Below, piece after piece: positions 9,367-18,716 of a stretch of 64,000 nt of DNA; position 1 is the first letter of the stretch, and every line of letters starts with the position of its first letter. The notes beneath the pieces were generated by a model. It was not told where the DNA came from and ran no database searches. It worked only from the letters and a program-made list of their open reading frames with translations. The position numbers and the translations under genes are program-made. This DNA is from G963664835 sp963664835 (lineage in GTDB: Bacteria; Chloroflexota; UBA6077; FW602-bin22; JBCLEL01), in contig CAXXUG010000014.1 in assembly GCA_963664835.2 (NCBI GenBank), forward strand, positions 124,001-188,000, written 5' to 3'.

Positions 9367-9820
9367 GAAAAAGAGTCGTTCCAAACAGAGGCATTTGGCC
9401 AGGATTGCGGCATTTCAAGCCCTTTATGAAGCCGATGTCGTGGGTCACGATCCAACTAGAGTCGCTCGGGAGAGCTGCGAGCGCTTGGGATTTGACGAAA
9501 AGCTGACCGGATTCGTCAGCGAACTGATGACGGGCGTTCAGAACCACAAGGATATGCTGGACAGCCTTTTGGCCCAAGCCGCGCCCCGGCGTCCTGTCGA
9601 ACAACTTTCACCCGTGGACCGGGCTGTACTGCGCCTTGCAATTCTGGAAATAGTAGTAAATAATGCGTCGGTGCCGTACAAGGTAGCGATCAACGAGGCG
9701 ATCGAGATCGCGAAACGGTACGGAAGCGACAGTTCGCCGCGCTTCGTGAACGGAGTTTTGGGATCGGTCACTTCTATGGTAGTCCCGGCCGAAAGGCAAC
9801 AAAAGCGAGTGGAGATCTGA
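9359..9820 (+). CDS. nusB: Transcription antitermination protein NusB
   Basis: NusB binds boxA RNA with NusE (S10) and supports rRNA antitermination. The protein (153 residues from ATG 9359) has RSKQRHLARIAAFQALYEAD at the N-terminus, LDSLLAQAAPRRPVEQLSPV in the middle and the signature VPYKVAINEAIEIAKRYGS followed by FVNGVLGSV. An upstream in-frame TTG at 9353 is less likely. It overlaps the Gls24 gene. Confidence 0.94.
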   Translation: MAEKKSRSKQRHLARIAAFQALYEADVVGHDPTRVARESCERLGFDEKLTGFVSELMTGVQNHKDMLDSLLAQAAPRRPVEQLSPVDRAVLRLAILEIVVNNASVPYKVAINEAIEIAKRYGSDSSPRFVNGVLGSVTSMVVPAERQQKRVEI

Positions 9821-9891
9821 CCGATTACGCCTCGATTAGCCTTGAGGCGTAGGTTACTGTTTACGGTCGGTAGGCCGCAGGAGGAATTAGG

Positions 9892-10131
9892 TTGTCCGAA
9901 GATATCCTTTCGAGTGTGAGCAAGATTATCGTTGAACAGTTGGGCGCCGAAGAGGACGAAGTAGTCCCTACCGCGTCATTTGTTGAAGACCTGAACGCGG
10001 ATTCCCTGGACTTGGTCGAGTTGATAATGTCACTCGAAGAGGAATTCGGCATGGAGATTTCTGACGAAGAGGCGGAGAAGATCGTCACCGTTCAGGACGC
10101 CGTCGACTACATCCGCGAGCACCAGGAGTGA
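9892..10131 (+). CDS. acpP: Acyl carrier protein
   Basis: This 79-residue acidic protein carries growing acyl chains in fatty acid synthesis on a phosphopantetheine arm attached to Ser in the motif NADSLDLVEL at about residues 37-46. Start is TTG with an excellent AGGAGGAATT ribosome site. Acid-rich composition and length are standard. CoaD, which makes the CoA donor of the arm, lies 2.5 kb upstream. FabF/FabG are not in the window. Confidence 0.95.
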   Translation: MSEDILSSVSKIIVEQLGAEEDEVVPTASFVEDLNADSLDLVELIMSLEEEFGMEISDEEAEKIVTVQDAVDYIREHQE

Positions 10132-10321
10132 GCATCGACCGCGGGTAGATGTATCGCCCCAGCAGCAACACTCCTCTGGCCAACCGAGAAACGGCCATCC
10201 CCCAGTTTTTTGCTGAACCCGGCATGGTTTCAGACGGTCCCGTGGAAAAAGGGTATCATTAATTCAGTAACAAGGGCCGGCTGCTTGTGTACATAGACGG
10301 ACCTACGAGGGACTAGCGATA

Positions 10322-11977
10322 GTGTTTGGCATTGGCACCTGGGAACTCGTCCTGATCATGATTATGCTTCTGGTCGTGGTTGGGCCCGGCAAGTTGCCAG
10401 AGGTCTTCAGCGCGATCGGCCGAATGGTACGAGAGTTCAGGGCAGCGTCGCAGGAGCTCTCGGGCTCCCTCTATGCGGAGGGGCAAGAGCAACCTGGAGA
10501 AGAGAATCCAGAAATCCCCGCCACCGAAACCGGGAGTGTCGCAACACGGCAACCTGAAAAAGAACCCGCCGCCATCGCCTCGCCCTCCGAAGCCGTCACC
10601 TATCAATCGGGCGCCGAAGATGCGACTTCCGCTGTTGCGCCCGCTGCGACGGCTTCGCCTCTCGCAATCGAGACCCCAACGCCCGCGCCCCGGGCAGTTA
10701 CGCCACCGTCGGTCGTTGTACCCCCGGTATCCGAGCCCGTTACGCCGGACGACGCGACCACCGCTGGCGCTCCTCCAGGAGCGGTACGGCGGCGCAGGAG
10801 GAGTACAGCCCACCCTCGGCAGGAGACGGATACCGACGGGACCGAAGCGGTGGTTGAGCCGCCCGCGGCAGCCTCCCCTCCAACCATCGAGCCCCCAGCA
10901 GGCTCATCAGAGACGGAAACCCCAAAACCGGTGGGGGTCCCTCCAGTAGGCGAACCCGGAGCACTTGCAGATCCACCGGCTGCCAGTCCACCTGAAGGAG
11001 CGATGCGTCGGCGCCGCAAGGGTGAAGCCGTTGCTCGTGCGGGTCTGACTGCTGATGACTCCGCTGCCAGCGAACCAGCTCCGCCGGTACGGCTACCCAC
11101 CAGGAACCGTCGCTCGGAGGAGACTTCCACCCCTGAATCGCCGGCGAGTCAAGCGGATGATCCCGAGGCCAAGCCGGTCAAGCCACCCGCCAAGCGCCGT
11201 ACTTCCAAGACCAAGGCCGCCTCCTCCTCTGACGATGGCGCCGAGGCTGCCGCCAAGGCCAAGCCGGCCAAGTCACCCGCCAAGCGCCGTACTTCCAAGG
11301 CCAAGGCCGCCTCCGCTTCTGACGATGGTGCCGAGGCTACCACCGAGGCCAAGCCGGCCAAGTCACCCGCCAAGCCTCGTACTTCCAAGACCAAGGCCGC
11401 CTCCTCCTCTGACGATGGCGCCGAGGCTACCGCCGAGGCCAAGCCGGCCAAGTCACCCGCCAAGCGCCGTACTTCCAAGGCCACGACCGCCTCCTCCTCT
11501 GACGATGGCGCCGAGGCTACCGCCGAGGCCAAGCCGGCCAAGTCACCCGCCAAGCGCCGCGCCTCCAAGGCCAAGGCCGCCTCCGCTTCTGACGATGGTG
11601 CCGAGGCTACCGCCGAGGCCAAGCCGGCCAAGCGCCGTACTTCCAAAACCAAGGCCGCTTCTGCGTTGGCCGACGGCACCGAGTCAACCGCCGAAACTCA
11701 GCAGGCAAAGCCGCCACCCAAGCGCCGCGCCTCCAAGGCCAAGGCCGCCTCCGTGTCGACAGATGGCACCGAGGCAATCGTCCAAGCTCAGCCGGTCAAA
11801 ACAGCCCCACAACGTCGCGCCTCCAAGACCGTGAGTGCGGTTCAATCCTCTGAGTCATCTGCTGATGGAACCGAAACAAGCGCTGGCTCCGCGGCGGAAG
11901 GCGCCAAACCCAAGCGCCGAAGGGCTCGCTCGGCGGCCGCTGTCTCGGCCGGCAACGATTCGGAAACTCGGACGTAG
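10322..11977 (+). CDS. TatA/TatB-type translocase subunit with histone-H1-like repeat tail
   Basis: Residues 1-50 form a Tat subunit: a short periplasmic start (MFGIGTWELV), one membrane helix (LVLIMIMLLVVV), the hinge VGPGKLPE and an amphipathic helix (FSAIGRMVREFRAAS). The VGPxxLP hinge is closer to TatB than TatA. The remaining 500 residues are low complexity: an acidic/Pro-rich linker to about residue 280, then about eight units rich in Lys, Ala, Pro and Ser (SPAKRRTSKAKAAS-type) with acidic spacers (SDDGAEA). The best five units are exact 90-bp repeats at 11171-11620. Normal TatA/B proteins are 60-180 residues. GTG start. tatC follows 6 bases downstream, which supports the Tat assignment. 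The tail's role is unknown. Confidence 0.85.
   Translation: MFGIGTWELVLIMIMLLVVVGPGKLPEVFSAIGRMVREFRAASQELSGSLYAEGQEQPGEENPEIPATETGSVATRQPEKEPAAIASPSEAVTYQSGAEDATSAVAPAATASPLAIETPTPAPRAVTPPSVVVPPVSEPVTPDDATTAGAPPGAVRRRRRSTAHPRQETDTDGTEAVVEPPAAASPPTIEPPAGSSETETPKPVGVPPVGEPGALADPPAASPPEGAMRRRRKGEAVARAGLTADDSAASEPAPPVRLPTRNRRSEETSTPESPASQADDPEAKPVKPPAKRRTSKTKAASSSDDGAEAAAKAKPAKSPAKRRTSKAKAASASDDGAEATTEAKPAKSPAKPRTSKTKAASSSDDGAEATAEAKPAKSPAKRRTSKATTASSSDDGAEATAEAKPAKSPAKRRASKAKAASASDDGAEATAEAKPAKRRTSKTKAASALADGTESTAETQQAKPPPKRRASKAKAASVSTDGTEAIVQAQPVKTAPQRRASKTVSAVQSSESSADGTETSAGSAAEGAKPKRRRARSAAAVSAGNDSETRT
11171..11790 (+). repeat. 90-bp tandem coding repeat (30-residue units) in the Tat gene
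   Basis: Units begin with AAGCCGG(C/T)CAAG at 11171, 11261, 11351, 11441, 11531 and 11621, a period of exactly 90 bases. The unit starting 11621 has lost 12 bases (four codons) and later units are diverged. Since the period is a multiple of three, copy number changes keep the frame, and the biased composition leaves other frames open too. Confidence 0.9.
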
Positions 11978-11983
11978 CGACTG

Positions 11984-12760
11984 ATGGCTGAAGAAACTCT
12001 AACGGCACAACCTGGAGTCGATGACGACGAGATCGAGGGCCGGGGCGCTCAGCTAACCATATTTGAACACCTGGATGAGTTGCGCCAGCGACTCATGGCC
12101 ATCGGCATAGCTATGCTGATCTGTACGGGCATCGGCTTGGTTCTGGCGCCTCGCATTTTCGACCTCCTGATCTCCCGCGGCGGGGCCCAATTCGAACCAG
12201 TCGCCATCGAGATGACGGAGACTTTCGTCACCTACTTCAAGGTGTCCATCATGACGGGTGCGGGGATCGCCAGCGGATTCATTGCATATCAAGTCATTCA
12301 ATTCGTCAATCCCGGCCTGACAAGAAGAGAGAAGCAAGTTTTGAGAATGGTCCTGCCTCTCTCCGCGTTCTTCTTCGCCGGCGGTGTAGCGTTCGGCTTC
12401 TTTATCACCCTTCCATTCGCGATCAAGTATTTGCTCTTCACCTTTCCGGACGTGGTAGGTCTGGATATCAGGCAGGACATTCGGATATCGAACTACGTGT
12501 CGTTCGTGACCACGGTCTTGTTCGCGATGGGTATGTCGTTCCAGACGCCTCTGATCGTATTTACCTTGGTTAAGCTTAGGGTCGTCAGCCGGCAGCGTCT
12601 CCAGCGCTTGCGGAAGTACGCCATTTTGTTGGCCTTCGTGGTGGCCGCGATTGTCACCCCGACTCCCGATCCCCTGAATCAATCGCTGGTGGCGATCCCC
12701 CTCATAGTACTCTACGAGGTGGGTATCCAAATTTCGCGCTTCGGCATCGGAGGCAGATAG
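11984..12760 (+). CDS. tatC: Sec-independent protein translocase TatC
   Basis: TatC is the twin-arginine signal receptor in the inner membrane. The 258-residue protein has the cytoplasmic TIFEHLDELRQRL motif at about residues 25-37, six predicted membrane helices, NPGLTRREKQ after the second helix and the conserved FGMSFQTPLI-like loop (here MGMSFQTPLIVF). TPTPDPLNQ precedes the last helix. It lies 6 bases behind the TatA/B-like gene, so both are probably translated together. No further tatA is seen nearby. Confidence 0.95.
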   Translation: MAEETLTAQPGVDDDEIEGRGAQLTIFEHLDELRQRLMAIGIAMLICTGIGLVLAPRIFDLLISRGGAQFEPVAIEMTETFVTYFKVSIMTGAGIASGFIAYQVIQFVNPGLTRREKQVLRMVLPLSAFFFAGGVAFGFFITLPFAIKYLLFTFPDVVGLDIRQDIRISNYVSFVTTVLFAMGMSFQTPLIVFTLVKLRVVSRQRLQRLRKYAILLAFVVAAIVTPTPDPLNQSLVAIPLIVLYEVGIQISRFGIGGR

Positions 12761-12964
12761 CTTTTTCCGCGCTGCTGCCCTTAGTCGCATCCGGCCCATC
12801 CTGCCGAATGAAGATCGCTAGTCGCCTTGACGTGCTCAAGACCCGCAAGTTGAAAGAAGGAAAGGGTGGGCTTTGGGCCCGTCGCCAGCGCTACTGTATC
12901 GCCACCGGCCGCTCCAAGCCATCCACCCCCTAGAGGTTAAACCTGGACGAAGCACCGCGCAGGT

Positions 12965-14038
12965 TTATCTGCTGTTCAACTCGGCACCGTAACCGGTGAG
13001 CTCGACAAATCCGCGGCCTGCAACGTCAATCCCTTTCCTTTGGCCAGTCACGATGGTCGCGCCCTCGTAATAGACCCGGCCTGTCGTATCCCTGGCGTCA
13101 ACCTCTTGGGCATTGAACACGGGTCGTATCTCGAGCTGTAGCTGAAGACTCTCCACTGAGACCGTCCAACCAACAGGGTATTCGATACCCGTCGCTTCGC
13201 TGCGCCATTTGTCCAGGACCTCGGTCTGGATATCGGCAAACTTCAGGATGCTCGGGCGCCCCTCGGGATCGACGAAAGTGCCGTCTCCTCCGACGGGCGA
13301 TCCGCCCGGACCGCGCAGGATGTAAAACATTATGTCACTTCCATCTTCCAAGCTGACCCAATACCAGTCCCAACCCAGACCGACTACGACGAGGAAATCC
13401 CCCCACTGATGATCGAACCATGTCTCGCCCGAAACCTCGCTCCATGCGCCTTCCAATAACACTGTTCCGGTTGCCGTCATCCGCGGCAGGGAGTAGTAGT
13501 AGGTGAGTCCTGCCGGAGAGAGGTCGATCCAGCCTTGACCGCCATGAAGCATCGCCGGCTTGGTCGGCGCAAGATCGATCTCCAAGCCGATGCCGGCGCC
13601 GGCTGCGGAGATGTGAAAGCCATTGCCGGCGCGGCTGAGTTGCCAACCGTCTACGTTTAGCCCCAGTATTTCGGTGGCCCCGGATGCCCTGGATCCTCCA
13701 ACCTCAGCGCGTTGCTCGACGATGTGGGTCTCGTTCACCAGATCGGCCAGGGTCATATTCGCCGAGTAAAGAGGCGGCAGACCCTGACGCTCTACCTTGA
13801 AGATTACGAACTCGAAAGCAAGCTCCTCACCGGACGCGCTGTCAAGGAAGCCGGTGAAATACCACCACTCCGTAAGCGACTCGTGCGAGTCGTGGTCTGC
13901 CGGCAACTCCACTGTCCGAGGCGCCGATGTCGGGGATGGCACGCCTTGAGCGGGAAGCGTTCCCGATCCTCCAAGCACCTGGCAAGCGGTCAGCCAAAGG
14001 GCCAAGAGTGTGCCTATGAACAAGCGACAGAGTTTCAT
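12965..14038 (-). CDS. CrtC/AttH lipocalin-like lipoprotein
   Basis: From ATG 14038 the 357-residue protein starts with a lipoprotein signal (ALWLTAC lipobox). The body fits the AttH/hydroxyneurosporene synthase (CrtC) N-terminal fold: ESLTEWWYFTGFL, YSANMTLAD, WFDHQWGDF and a terminal YYEGATIVTGQRKG. Some members hydrate carotenoids, but many are exported proteins of unknown activity, and no carotenoid gene is here. Start and the MMPL stop upstream overlap as ATGA, so the two are translationally coupled and may act together at the envelope. It converges on tatC. Confidence 0.8.
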   Translation of the reverse strand: MKLCRLFIGTLLALWLTACQVLGGSGTLPAQGVPSPTSAPRTVELPADHDSHESLTEWWYFTGFLDSASGEELAFEFVIFKVERQGLPPLYSANMTLADLVNETHIVEQRAEVGGSRASGATEILGLNVDGWQLSRAGNGFHISAAGAGIGLEIDLAPTKPAMLHGGQGWIDLSPAGLTYYYSLPRMTATGTVLLEGAWSEVSGETWFDHQWGDFLVVVGLGWDWYWVSLEDGSDIMFYILRGPGGSPVGGDGTFVDPEGRPSILKFADIQTEVLDKWRSEATGIEYPVGWTVSVESLQLQLEIRPVFNAQEVDARDTTGRVYYEGATIVTGQRKGIDVAGRGFVELTGYGAELNSR

Positions 14039-16245
14039 CCCGTGCCACGCTCCGCCGGCAGAAATCTGTCCAGGAAGGGCGGCAGCCACCAGTTATACTC
14101 GCCGAGCAGCTTCATCATCGAAGGCACCAGGAGGAATCGGACCAGGGTTGCGTCGATCGCCACGGCAATCGCGACTCCCAATCCAAGGGCCTTCACCAAC
14201 ACGATATCAGCAGTGATGAAAGAGGACGCGACTAGGATCACAATCAACGCCGCACTTGTCACGACCTGGCCAGTCGCCGCAAGTCCCCGGCTAACGCTGC
14301 TCTCGTTGCTGAGTCCGCTTGCGTGATACTCGGCCACCCTGCTCAAGAGGAAGACTTCGTAGTCCATGCTTAGCCCAAAGAGTACGAAGAACATCACGAC
14401 TGGCACCGTCGCATCGACGAATCCGCGCGCCTCGAAACCAAGGATCGATGACAAGAATCCGTTCTGGAATATCACCACGAGCGCACCATAGCTCGCCCCT
14501 AGACTGACAAAGTTCATGAGGATGGCTTTGAGTGGGAGTACGACTGAGCGAAAGAGCACCAATAGACAGAGATAGGTAACGATGACCAGACCCACAATTG
14601 CTCGGGGGAAGTTCCCATAGACGGTCGAAACAATGTCCTGAACGAAAGCTGCGCTGCCCCCAAGACTGATCTCGAACGGCAACTCAGCGGCAGTGTTCCG
14701 GATACGATTGACTAGATCCAGAGTAGCCGGATCGTTATACGAACCGTTGCTTGCAACTCCTACTAGCGTCCGGCTGTCTTTGACTAGAGCCTCCGCGGTC
14801 CGGCGGGCAAGTGGATCGCTGACGATGTTCCACTCGCTGAACATCAACAGGTGTTGCTCCAGATTCATCCTGGGATCGAGCGATGCTATTGAAAACGCGT
14901 TGCTCACCTGCTGGTCGGCCTTGAGCCGGCCGACGAACTCTTCAAGCTGCCGCATCGATTCGGGTGCCAACGCGGGCCGGTCAGCAAAGTCGACGAGCGC
15001 CCATATCTGGATGTCGCCGGAAGAGTGGAACGCTTTGCTCAATGCTTCAAATCCGCGACGGGACTCGGCATCAGCCGGCAGCATCGTCGAGTCAGGCAGA
15101 GACGCCCGCAGGCCCATCGCGGGCAGGCCCAGGGTTAGCAGGAATGCGGTGGTTACCACCATAATCGGCAACGCATGGCGCATGACTCGTTCAGCCACCG
15201 CCCGCCATCTGACCCGCTCGGGCCTGGCAACTGTGGATCGAATGGCGAATCTATCTATGCGCCGGCCCAGCAAGCAGATGACAGCCGGCAGTAGTGTCAG
15301 CGCGGTAAGACAGGCCATCGTCGTCACGAGCACCCCGCCCATGCCCAGGGACCTGAAAAACATGAATGGAAAGGAGACTAGAGTCGCCATTCCCAGCGAA
15401 ACCGCCAGGGCGGAGAATAGAACCGCCCGGCCGGCGGTGGCCAGAGTCCGGCGCACCGCTTCCTCCACGCCGTGTTGGCCCAGTTCCTCTCGAAACCGGT
15501 CTACTATAAGCAGTGAGTAGTCCGCACCCAATCCCAGACCGAGCATAGTAACCAGGTTCAGCGCAAATATGGATTGATCGCTCCACCCGCTAAGTGCCGC
15601 CAGAGCGGCCAGGGAGACCACGACCGCGATACCGCCAATTAACACCGGCAGGCCGGCGGAGATCAACGATCCGAATACCAGCACCAACACGATGAACGCC
15701 AGGGGCAGCGTGATCAGCTCGGCTCTTCTCAGGTCGCTCTCCGATACTTCTTGGACATCCGCGTAGAACACCGGCCCGCCGGTGAGCACTACCTCAACCT
15801 GATCGTTTCGCAAGGCTTGACGCAGTTCCGGCAGAGAGCGGTGAGCGCCTACGTCCGGCAAATCGATCGAGACTATCGCGTACGCCACCGACCCATCCGG
15901 CGATACCTGGCTGAGGTCGTCGCGGAACGTCGTCACCGACGCGACTTCGGGTAGCGCGGACAATCCCCATAGCTGGATCAATATCTGCCCGGCCAGGTCT
16001 GAATCGGGGAAGGTCCCTGGCTCAGATCGATAGACGACGAAAACTGGATTCTTCGGGAAGCCAAACTCCCGCTCAAGTTCGCGATGAGTCCGCTCCGACT
16101 CCATCGCCGGATTGGCAAAGCCCGCCCCCTTGAGTCGCTCTGGCAGGCTGAATGCCAGTGGCACCGATAGCACTGCCGCAGCCAACCATGCAACTATCAA
16201 GACCCGGCTATGTCTGATCGCAAGCGTCGCGATCGAGTCAAACAA
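14035..16245 (-). CDS. MMPL family RND transporter
   Basis: The 736-residue protein has the MMPL layout: an N-terminal helix (VLIVAWLAAAVLSVPLAF), a large outer domain, five helices around residues 170-360 including GLGLGADYSLLIVDRFREEL, a second outer domain, and five helices including the twin signature LFGLSMDYEVFLLSRVAEYH. MMPL pumps export lipids or hydrophobic compounds using the proton gradient. Start is TTG. The coupled downstream lipoprotein could be an export accessory; that is inference from the 4-base overlap. Confidence 0.9.
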   Translation of the reverse strand: MFDSIATLAIRHSRVLIVAWLAAAVLSVPLAFSLPERLKGAGFANPAMESERTHRELEREFGFPKNPVFVVYRSEPGTFPDSDLAGQILIQLWGLSALPEVASVTTFRDDLSQVSPDGSVAYAIVSIDLPDVGAHRSLPELRQALRNDQVEVVLTGGPVFYADVQEVSESDLRRAELITLPLAFIVLVLVFGSLISAGLPVLIGGIAVVVSLAALAALSGWSDQSIFALNLVTMLGLGLGADYSLLIVDRFREELGQHGVEEAVRRTLATAGRAVLFSALAVSLGMATLVSFPFMFFRSLGMGGVLVTTMACLTALTLLPAVICLLGRRIDRFAIRSTVARPERVRWRAVAERVMRHALPIMVVTTAFLLTLGLPAMGLRASLPDSTMLPADAESRRGFEALSKAFHSSGDIQIWALVDFADRPALAPESMRQLEEFVGRLKADQQVSNAFSIASLDPRMNLEQHLLMFSEWNIVSDPLARRTAEALVKDSRTLVGVASNGSYNDPATLDLVNRIRNTAAELPFEISLGGSAAFVQDIVSTVYGNFPRAIVGLVIVTYLCLLVLFRSVVLPLKAILMNFVSLGASYGALVVIFQNGFLSSILGFEARGFVDATVPVVMFFVLFGLSMDYEVFLLSRVAEYHASGLSNESSVSRGLAATGQVVTSAALIVILVASSFITADIVLVKALGLGVAIAVAIDATLVRFLLVPSMMKLLGEYNWWLPPFLDRFLPAERGTG

Positions 16246-16631
16246 ACCTATCTACCTCACCCTGAACGGCCATCCAATAAGGGCGTGCAGTATTACGTCC
16301 CCAAGAGTGATTCTAGGTCAAATCAGTGCCCTCCACAGCGCCTACGAGCTACGGCACTGGGGCGTCTCAAGCGAGACGAGGCATGGCACCATGCTATTCT
16401 TTACTGAGCGCGTTGACCCTTTAAGCCTTCATACTTGGAGAGCTGATGCAGCCAATCGCTTCCATCTGGCCCGGAATCATTTGCGGCCGTAACGGGGTCA
16501 CGTAAGAGGATGAGAATCGCGGGGCGCCAGATCCTTGTCTTGGGACAACCTCCACCACTGCACTCTCCCCTCCCCAATCCTGGCCTCCGGCTTCGGCCAG
16601 AGCCACCAATTGGGAGGCTATTCTCATAGTA
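16246..16631. other. Divergent intergenic region, no gene seen
   Basis: This 386-base region separates the divergent MMPL and metalloprotease genes and should carry both promoters. No conserved RNA, repeat or convincing small gene was found; short ORFs here lack a ribosome site and recognisable sequence. Confidence 0.5.
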
Positions 16632-18644
16632 ATGACCTTCCGGCCAGCAGTACTGCGCTGCTTGGCTCTAATAGCGCTCCTGGCCCTTGCCGGCTGCGTT
16701 GCCGATTCGGATGTCGAGACCCACTCCGAGTCTAGCTCGCAATTGGCCACCATGCTGGCGGAAACGGTATCGACGCCAACACCGGCACATTCGCCGACTC
16801 CACAAGAGGCTGCTCAAACCCCGGCGACGGCTACGCCGAGCCCTACATTGACAACCACACCGGTTGCGACGGCTCAGGACTCGACCGCTGCCAGCATAGC
16901 GGCTGTAGACAAGCCGGATAGGGACCTGATCGAGCTTGCCACCCGATTCGGGCTTGCCGATCAGTTGCCAACCGTGGTCGCGACTCGGGTGCCGGCCAAA
17001 GTTGGCGAAGAAGAGACATTCTGGGTCTCCGACTCCACGAACAACACTTACTTTCAAGTCCAGGCCCGGCTCGTTATCCAGTCCGAGCGCACATCTCTAT
17101 GGTCGACCAACTCGTCGACGAATGGAGATGATCGCCTGAACCGGTCTGCCATCGCGTTAGAAAACCGCATACTCGACACTCTTGTCCAGCGATTTGGGTT
17201 TGCCGGCCATACCGCCCTTGAAGGCTTTCACATCAATATTCTCCACGGCAATATCCCCGGCGTCGCCGGCTATTACAGTTCGGCGGATGAGTATCCAAAC
17301 TGGATCAACCCTCACAGTAATCAGCGCAAGATGATCTACATCAATACAGCCATATTGCGTCCGGACACCGAGATTTACTACGCGGTCGTCGCCCACGAAC
17401 TGATGCACGCGTTGCAGTGGATATTTGATCCCAGCGAAGCGACTTGGGTCAGCGAAGGGACTGCTGAGTTGGCGGCCGAAGCAGTGTTTGGGCCACTCTC
17501 TTGGTCCGCCGCAAGCTACTTGGAACGACCCAGCACTCAGCTTAACGGATGGATCGATCCGAATCGAGATGAGGTTTTAGCGCACTACGGCGCTGGCTAC
17601 CTGTTCTTTCGCTACCTGACGAGCATCTTGGGCGATTTCGAATCGGCAGGCGACATCCTCTTGCAGATGAGCGACGGAATAGCCGGGGTCGAGAAATACT
17701 TCGAAGATAACGCAATCAACCAGCGTTTCGAAGATCTATTCGGGGACTGGGCGTTGGCCAACTATCTGCGCGACACGTCTATTTCCGAGGGTCAATACGG
17801 ATACCCATTCAGAATCGCGAAGCCGGCAGTCACGCCGGTCGCCGGCGGGGAGTCAGTCTTGGAGGGTGAGATTTCCCCGTTCGCGGTGCACTACCTGGAG
17901 CTTGAGTCGGCCAGCACCGCGCTCAGAATCGAGTTTGCCGCCGACCCGCAGGTCAAGGCAGTGCCGGTAGATCCGGAACTCGGGGACTGGCAATGGTGGA
18001 GTAATCGCGGCGACTCGATGAACACGAACCTGACCCGAACGGTGAACCTGACAAACGTCGCCTCGGCCACGCTTACCTATCGCATTTGGATCGACATTGA
18101 GAAGGACTTCGACTACGGATACCTTTCCGTGTCTACAGACAACGGCCGGCGGTGGCAGACAATCGAAACGCCTCTCACAACACAGAGCGATCCCAACGGC
18201 CAGAATCTCGGAAACGCCTATAACGGTGAGAATGAAGCCCACGAGGCCCGATGGATAGTCGAGGTAGTCGATCTGACCAGGTTTGCCGGCCAAGAGATTC
18301 TGTTGCGCTTCGAGTACGTCACCGACGACGCCTACGTTCGAGAGGGGTTTGGAATCGAGGGTATCGAGATTGAGGCGCTTGGTTGGAGAGATAGCCCTGG
18401 TGACGCTGGATGGCGGTCAGACGGATTCGTCCGCCTTTACGACAATCGCCTGTCGGCCAGCTATCGAGTTGCATTGATTCGCCACGGGGACCCGCCGCTG
18501 ATTGAGTGGATGTCCCTGGACGAACGGCAAATGGGCACGGTTGTGATCAACTCTGGCGAGTTTGCAACGTTGGTCTTGATGAATACCACTCGCTACACGA
18601 ATCAACCGGCTGAGTTCCGGCTGAACATCACGCCGGCCACCTGA
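16632..18644 (+). CDS. Secreted lipoprotein metalloprotease, immune-inhibitor-A-like
   Basis: The 670-residue protein has a lipoprotein signal (ALIALLALAGC), a Thr/Pro-rich linker (TPTPAHSPTPQEAAQTP) at about 55-75, and a catalytic domain with the zinc motif VVAHELMHALQW near residue 252 followed by WVSEGTAELAAE, giving the third Glu ligand as in gluzincins. The C-terminal third (from about 450) resembles the jelly-roll module after M6 immune inhibitor A peptidases: YLSVSTDNGRRWQTIETP and LLRFEYVTDD. It probably degrades proteins outside the cell while anchored to the membrane. Start ATG. Substrate unknown. Confidence 0.78.
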   Translation: MTFRPAVLRCLALIALLALAGCVADSDVETHSESSSQLATMLAETVSTPTPAHSPTPQEAAQTPATATPSPTLTTTPVATAQDSTAASIAAVDKPDRDLIELATRFGLADQLPTVVATRVPAKVGEEETFWVSDSTNNTYFQVQARLVIQSERTSLWSTNSSTNGDDRLNRSAIALENRILDTLVQRFGFAGHTALEGFHINILHGNIPGVAGYYSSADEYPNWINPHSNQRKMIYINTAILRPDTEIYYAVVAHELMHALQWIFDPSEATWVSEGTAELAAEAVFGPLSWSAASYLERPSTQLNGWIDPNRDEVLAHYGAGYLFFRYLTSILGDFESAGDILLQMSDGIAGVEKYFEDNAINQRFEDLFGDWALANYLRDTSISEGQYGYPFRIAKPAVTPVAGGESVLEGEISPFAVHYLELESASTALRIEFAADPQVKAVPVDPELGDWQWWSNRGDSMNTNLTRTVNLTNVASATLTYRIWIDIEKDFDYGYLSVSTDNGRRWQTIETPLTTQSDPNGQNLGNAYNGENEAHEARWIVEVVDLTRFAGQEILLRFEYVTDDAYVREGFGIEGIEIEALGWRDSPGDAGWRSDGFVRLYDNRLSASYRVALIRHGDPPLIEWMSLDERQMGTVVINSGEFATLVLMNTTRYTNQPAEFRLNITPAT

Positions 18645-18716
18645 ACCCCGCGCGGGCGGTGCTATCATGACTAAGTGTAGCAATCCTCGCGGCGTTCGTT
18701 TAATCTCTCCAACATT

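Noticed and set aside
11055..11834. Long + strand ORF (259 codons) in another frame, and a 176-codon - strand ORF (11149-11679), over the Tat repeats
   Set aside because: Both are by-products of a GC-rich 90-bp repeat whose period is a multiple of three; compositions are extreme (Pro/Arg or Ala/Leu/Val) and no start signals are present.
12053..12799. 248-codon ORF antisense to tatC
   Set aside because: It is the complement of a well-supported tatC gene and its product shows no domain or ribosome site.
16112..16492. 126-codon + strand ORF over the MMPL gene start
   Set aside because: Mostly antisense to the MMPL N-terminus, without domain or ribosome site.
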